Assembly: GCA_023418925.1 (NCBI GenBank)
Contig: JAEZYS010000016.1
Location: 186,001-250,000, forward strand
Origin: Bacillota bacterium
GTDB taxonomy: Bacteria > Bacillota > Clostridia > Oscillospirales > Ruminococcaceae
DNA length: 64,000 nucleotides
Reading direction: 5' to 3'
Shown: in pieces, positions 61,331 through 64,000 of the stretch
Layout: every line of letters starts with the position of its first letter
Numbering within the stretch: the stretch's first letter is position 1
Notes under the pieces: model-generated
What the model was told of the DNA's origin: nothing
Database searches by the model: none
Seen by the model: the letters and a program-made list of their open reading frames with translations, nothing else
Position numbers and translations under genes: made by a program

Positions 61331-62059
61331 TTATTTCTTTGAAATTTTAACTGTTGCAAGATAGTCGTCAAATATAGCTGATTCCTTTTCAAAGTCTTCA
61401 GCAGCACTTTCAAACTGAACATAAAAAACGTCTTCATCTGAATAGAAGTAACAAAGCTTGCCCTTGAATCTAGCAACTTCAGTCTTGACACCTGTTACAG
61501 TTGTTTCCGAACCATCAGCAGATGTTTCAGCAGCAGATGTTTCGGCAGTAGTTTCATTTTCATCATGAATAAACTGATATGCAATTATCTCATAGTCATA
61601 GACAATAGCATCAAAGCCGTTAACCTTTGTCTTTACAGGCTCACCAAAATTTGTATCCTGCTGATAAAGCATATTATGAACTCTGAATGTAGCACTTGCG
61701 GATTCTGCAAAAGCTGAAAGCTCCTGATAATCTTCCTTGTAGTTCTGTGCCTGAACAGTGATTTTTGCCTTGCCATTCAGATAAAGCTTGCCGACTTCAC
61801 TTTCTTCAACTGCTTCATATCCCTCAGGAAGTGTTGAGCTGTACTTGAATATAGCATAATCTTCGACTTTCTCAGGAACTCTTCCTGTTGCTATTGAGAC
61901 AGTTTCTTCTGTCGTTTCGTCACCTGACACAACAGTTTCTGAAGATGAGGATGATGTATCCGAAGATTCAGTGCCTTTACTTGTTTCTGAGCATCCTGCA
62001 AGCATTAGAAGTGCCATACAAGCTGCAAGAGTGGCTGCAATAAGTTTTCTTTTGTTCAT
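61331..62059 (-). CDS. Lipoprotein of unknown function
   Basis: The 242-aa protein has a lipoprotein signal (AACMALLMLAGC), a Ser/Thr/Glu linker (ESSDTSSSSSETVVSGDETTEE) to about residue 55, then a soluble domain: VEDYAIFKYSSTLPEGYEAV, LNGKAKITVQAQNY, DGFDAIVYDYEIIAYQF and a C-terminal KESAIFDDYLATVKIS. A second Ala/Glu/Ser linker sits at about 170-190. I recognise no family. The start follows AAAAGGAG. It lies two bases from the stop of the kinase-like gene upstream and is probably co-transcribed with it. Confidence 0.82.
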   Translation of the reverse strand: MNKRKLIAATLAACMALLMLAGCSETSKGTESSDTSSSSSETVVSGDETTEETVSIATGRVPEKVEDYAIFKYSSTLPEGYEAVEESEVGKLYLNGKAKITVQAQNYKEDYQELSAFAESASATFRVHNMLYQQDTNFGEPVKTKVNGFDAIVYDYEIIAYQFIHDENETTAETSAAETSADGSETTVTGVKTEVARFKGKLCYFYSDEDVFYVQFESAAEDFEKESAIFDDYLATVKISKK

Positions 62060-62060
62060 T

Positions 62061-63149
62061 TTAAGTTTCTCCTTTTTCTTTTACAAGATATCTTCTTTTT
62101 TTCTTTATATGTGAAAGACTCGCTATAAGCGGGTTGAATCTTCTGTTTGATGAAAAATAAGCCGTTGTTGTTGATATCTGAGGTTCATCTCCGTAGTCAA
62201 CCGGTATTTTTAAAATTATCTTTTTGGAATTTTCTGTTTCTGAACTTGAAATTGATGCGTTGTAACGGGTCAGAAAGCAAGTTCTTACAAAGTCGCCAGG
62301 TTTTATATTTTCAGTGTAAAAATACATATCCACATAATCGTCATCAAAACTGTTTTTGTCGCCGGATATGTTCTGCCCGCAAAAAACTATATTTATCACA
62401 TCATTGCTGTCAATAAATACTTGTGACGTTATTTTTTCAATTTTCAGATCAAATGACATTATTTCGCTGATAATACCGCAGATTGTAAGCTTAAAAGCAT
62501 TATGTGATGCCCAGGTAAAGATTCCCGGCTCGCAGGAATGTATAAACTCAACACTGCCGTCATCAAACAGATCCAGAAAATCCTTTTCCATAATCGACAT
62601 CAACTGTGTTACATTCAGAAGTTTTTCTGTTTCACTGTTAAGATAATTGCTTAACAGCTGCTCCGGAACAAGCATGTCCTTGAGTAAAAGAGTCAGATTC
62701 CCTTCAATAATATTTAGCTGGTTTGCCATATAGCTACTGCAGCCCGTGTTTTTAATAATTGATTTATATATCTCATCGGCTGCAACGGCAATGGATGAGA
62801 CTGAGGTTCTTATCCTTATCAATAAGTTTTTCATGACCATATCCACAGGTGCTATTGATCTGTTTGTCATTGAACCATGAATGTTATGCAGTTCCATAAT
62901 AAGTACATCATCATGTTCAGTGGCGTTTATATAATATAAGCAGTTGTTGATGGTGATATCAAAAAATGAGGATGCCGAAGGCACCTTTTCAAAATACTCT
63001 GCAAAATTGTTCTTTACCTTGTTAAGACATTTATCAAGGTCGAATTCAAAGTTGTTCCATAAAATAGTAAAATCCTTGCTGCATATAGCAACGGGAATTT
63101 TGCTGGCCTTAAAAATGCTGCATAAATCAGTTAAATGTTCATTTGTCAT
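62061..63149 (-). CDS. Degenerate sensor-kinase-like protein without a phospho-acceptor His
   Basis: The 362-aa soluble protein has an N-terminal PAS-like part (LCSIFKASKIPVAICSKDFTILWNNFEF), a helical dimerisation-like segment (MKNLLIRIRTSVSSIAVAADEIY) in which the usual S-H-E-x-x-T/S motif is replaced by IRIRTSVSS, and a C-terminal part with weak similarity to HATPase folds (NAFKLTICGIISEIM) lacking the canonical N and G boxes. It may be a signalling scaffold or pseudo-kinase; the resemblance is by eye only. Starts at 63149 with GGAG upstream. The lipoprotein gene follows directly. Confidence 0.6.
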   Translation of the reverse strand: MTNEHLTDLCSIFKASKIPVAICSKDFTILWNNFEFDLDKCLNKVKNNFAEYFEKVPSASSFFDITINNCLYYINATEHDDVLIMELHNIHGSMTNRSIAPVDMVMKNLLIRIRTSVSSIAVAADEIYKSIIKNTGCSSYMANQLNIIEGNLTLLLKDMLVPEQLLSNYLNSETEKLLNVTQLMSIMEKDFLDLFDDGSVEFIHSCEPGIFTWASHNAFKLTICGIISEIMSFDLKIEKITSQVFIDSNDVINIVFCGQNISGDKNSFDDDYVDMYFYTENIKPGDFVRTCFLTRYNASISSSETENSKKIILKIPVDYGDEPQISTTTAYFSSNRRFNPLIASLSHIKKKRRYLVKEKGET

Positions 63150-63423
63150 ACCCCAGAACTCCTGTATAAATTGAATATTGTGATTAATATTATGATATTA
63201 TGCAGTCTATGAGTATGGTAATCAGTACATTAAACTACACAAATGATATTATAACATAAATGTGTTGGTTTTGCGATAGTTTAGTAAAAAAATTTTGATT
63301 TTTCCTTTATATTTTATGTTATATATGTACCTATGGGCTTATGCTTTTAATGTACTTTTTTCCTTAGCCTGCAATTAAACATTAATGTAATTAAATTGTA
63401 ATTAAGTTGTTAACAAAAATTTC

Positions 63424-63573
63424 TTGAATTTATAACATTATAAAGTATAATATAGTACAAGGAGTTAATAGCGTTAAAAATTATTTTCAAGCTATTTCTT
63501 CCTTCCTGCAAATATAAGAGCAGGAATTTTGCTTAACTGAACTCAGTTCAGGTTCAAGACCGGAATAAATAGC
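63424..63573 (+). promoter_or_regulatory. Promoter and structured leader (three-way junction) before the DUF4349-like lipoprotein
   Basis: TTGAAT, 16 bases, TATAAT (63424-63451). In the leader, GCTATTTCTTCC (63491-63502) pairs with GGAATAAATAGC (63562-63573) with one mismatch. Inside lie TTCCTGC/GCAGGAA (63503-63526) and CTGAAC/GTTCAG (63537-63551), followed by unpaired GTTCAAGACC. A closing stem with two inner hairpins and a conserved-looking single strand is typical of aptamers. I see no match to a known riboswitch. Other parts of the 63150-63594 gap are AT-rich, with no further feature. Confidence 0.6.
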
Positions 63574-63594
63574 AAAGAAGGAATGGGGATTAAA

Positions 63595-64000
63595 ATGAAA
63601 AAACTATTGCCAATAATAATTATGTCAATTATGCTTACATCTTGTGCTTCAAAAAGTGATTCCACAAAAACAAGCAATGATTCTTATAATGCTGCTAATG
63701 CTGCATATGGAGAAGCAGCTACATATGAGGATTATGCAGAAGCAGACGCTGCTTTTGAACAGTCAGATTCATATTCTGAAAAGGGAGCAGACTATGAAGC
63801 GAGTCCAATATCAAATACTACTGAAGTTAAAGCCACAAATAAAAAGATAATTAAAAATGCAAATGTTGATATGACAGCAAAAGATGTTAATGAATGTTAT
63901 GATAAGATTATTGCATACATATCAGATAAGAACGGTTATGAGTACAATAAAAACATGTCTGTATCGGGTGATTATGTTACTATCCGTGCAGAACTGAAAG
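63595..64000 (+). CDS. Lipoprotein with DUF4349-like domain (partial, 3' end off window)
   Basis: About 135 residues are visible. The signal peptide (PIIIIMSIMLTSC) ends in a lipobox. A linker rich in Ala/Tyr/Glu/Asp follows (AANAAYGEAATYEDYAEAD), then NKKIIKNANVDMTAKDVNECYDKIIAYISDKNGY, which matches the start of DUF4349 domains (two beta strands, helix). Family members are surface lipoproteins with a C-terminal coiled coil and membrane helix in many cases. The ATG at 63595 has GGGG upstream. Confidence 0.83.
   Translation, partial: MKKLLPIIIMSIMLTSCASKSDSTKTSNDSYNAANAAYGEAATYEDYAEADAAFEQSDSYSEKGADYEASPISNTTEVKATNKKIIKNANVDMTAKDVNECYDKIIAYISDKNGYEYNKNMSVSGDYVTIRAELK

Overview
The window is low-GC Clostridia DNA, most like Ruminococcus or a close Oscillospiraceae relative. 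The grounds are gene content and style: Thr/Glu/Ser-rich lipoprotein linkers, many transglutaminase-like lipoproteins, a bofA/yaaL pair, a CIRCE-controlled groESL, T-box control of cysE-cysS, and sigma-A promoters with 16-18 bp spacers. The genus is inferred; no rRNA or tRNA gene is visible. Most of the window is ordinary chromosome with two accessory-looking stretches: a lipoprotein block near 19.5-26.5 kb and a phage-derived cassette near 46.9-54.5 kb.

Layout. 0-3.3 kb: end of a type IV pilus operon (pilM, pilC), an amidohydrolase and a membrane protein. 3.6-12 kb: gdhA, a DUF378 protein, a divergent LCP protein, a YpsA-like SLOG protein, alr, a YgjP-type metallopeptidase, mscL, a PhzF-like protein and a DUF3592-like protein. 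12-17.4 kb: an HD nucleotidase, recQ, a DUF3788 protein, a maa-like acetyltransferase and hflX. 18-26.5 kb: a CorC/HlyC-type CBS protein followed by five consecutive paralogous transglutaminase-like lipoproteins. 26.6-35 kb: hydrolase, methyltransferase, phosphodiesterase, a five-gene small-protein operon ending in yaaL-bofA, pnuC behind an attenuator, and two tandem paralogous lipoproteins. 35-46.9 kb: a PemK-like protein, groEL-groES, a two-component system, an HtrA protease, rsmE, a nitroreductase, a pseudouridine synthase and an orphan MsmX-type sugar ABC ATPase. 46.9-54.5 kb (minus strand): terS, terL, portal, major capsid, a prohead-protease-like protein, three small proteins and a hub-like tail protein, without integrase, repressor, tape measure or lysis genes. 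54.7-64 kb: glycogen phosphorylase, a second PemK-like protein, a cyclophilin, cysE-cysS, lipoproteins and a degenerate sensor-kinase-like protein.

Two things stand out. First, a dispersed family of intergenic elements (near 12.7, 17.5, 28.5, 42.8, 49.9, 50.2 and 52.5 kb) is built as chains of hairpins whose stems differ between copies by compensatory changes while their loops (CGCA, GCGAYAG) stay constant. This is direct evidence that structure is conserved. Second, the phage cassette keeps intact reading frames and visible terminase motifs although two of these host-type elements lie between its genes, which suggests an old, retained (possibly domesticated) packaging and capsid module rather than a fresh decaying prophage. 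Further candidates are a structured three-way-junction leader at 63.5 kb, a promoter-terminator pair predicting an RNA of about 50 nt at 28.66 kb, and a tetranucleotide repeat at the pnuC start site.

All calls come from reading the sequence and from family knowledge. No database or folding program was run.
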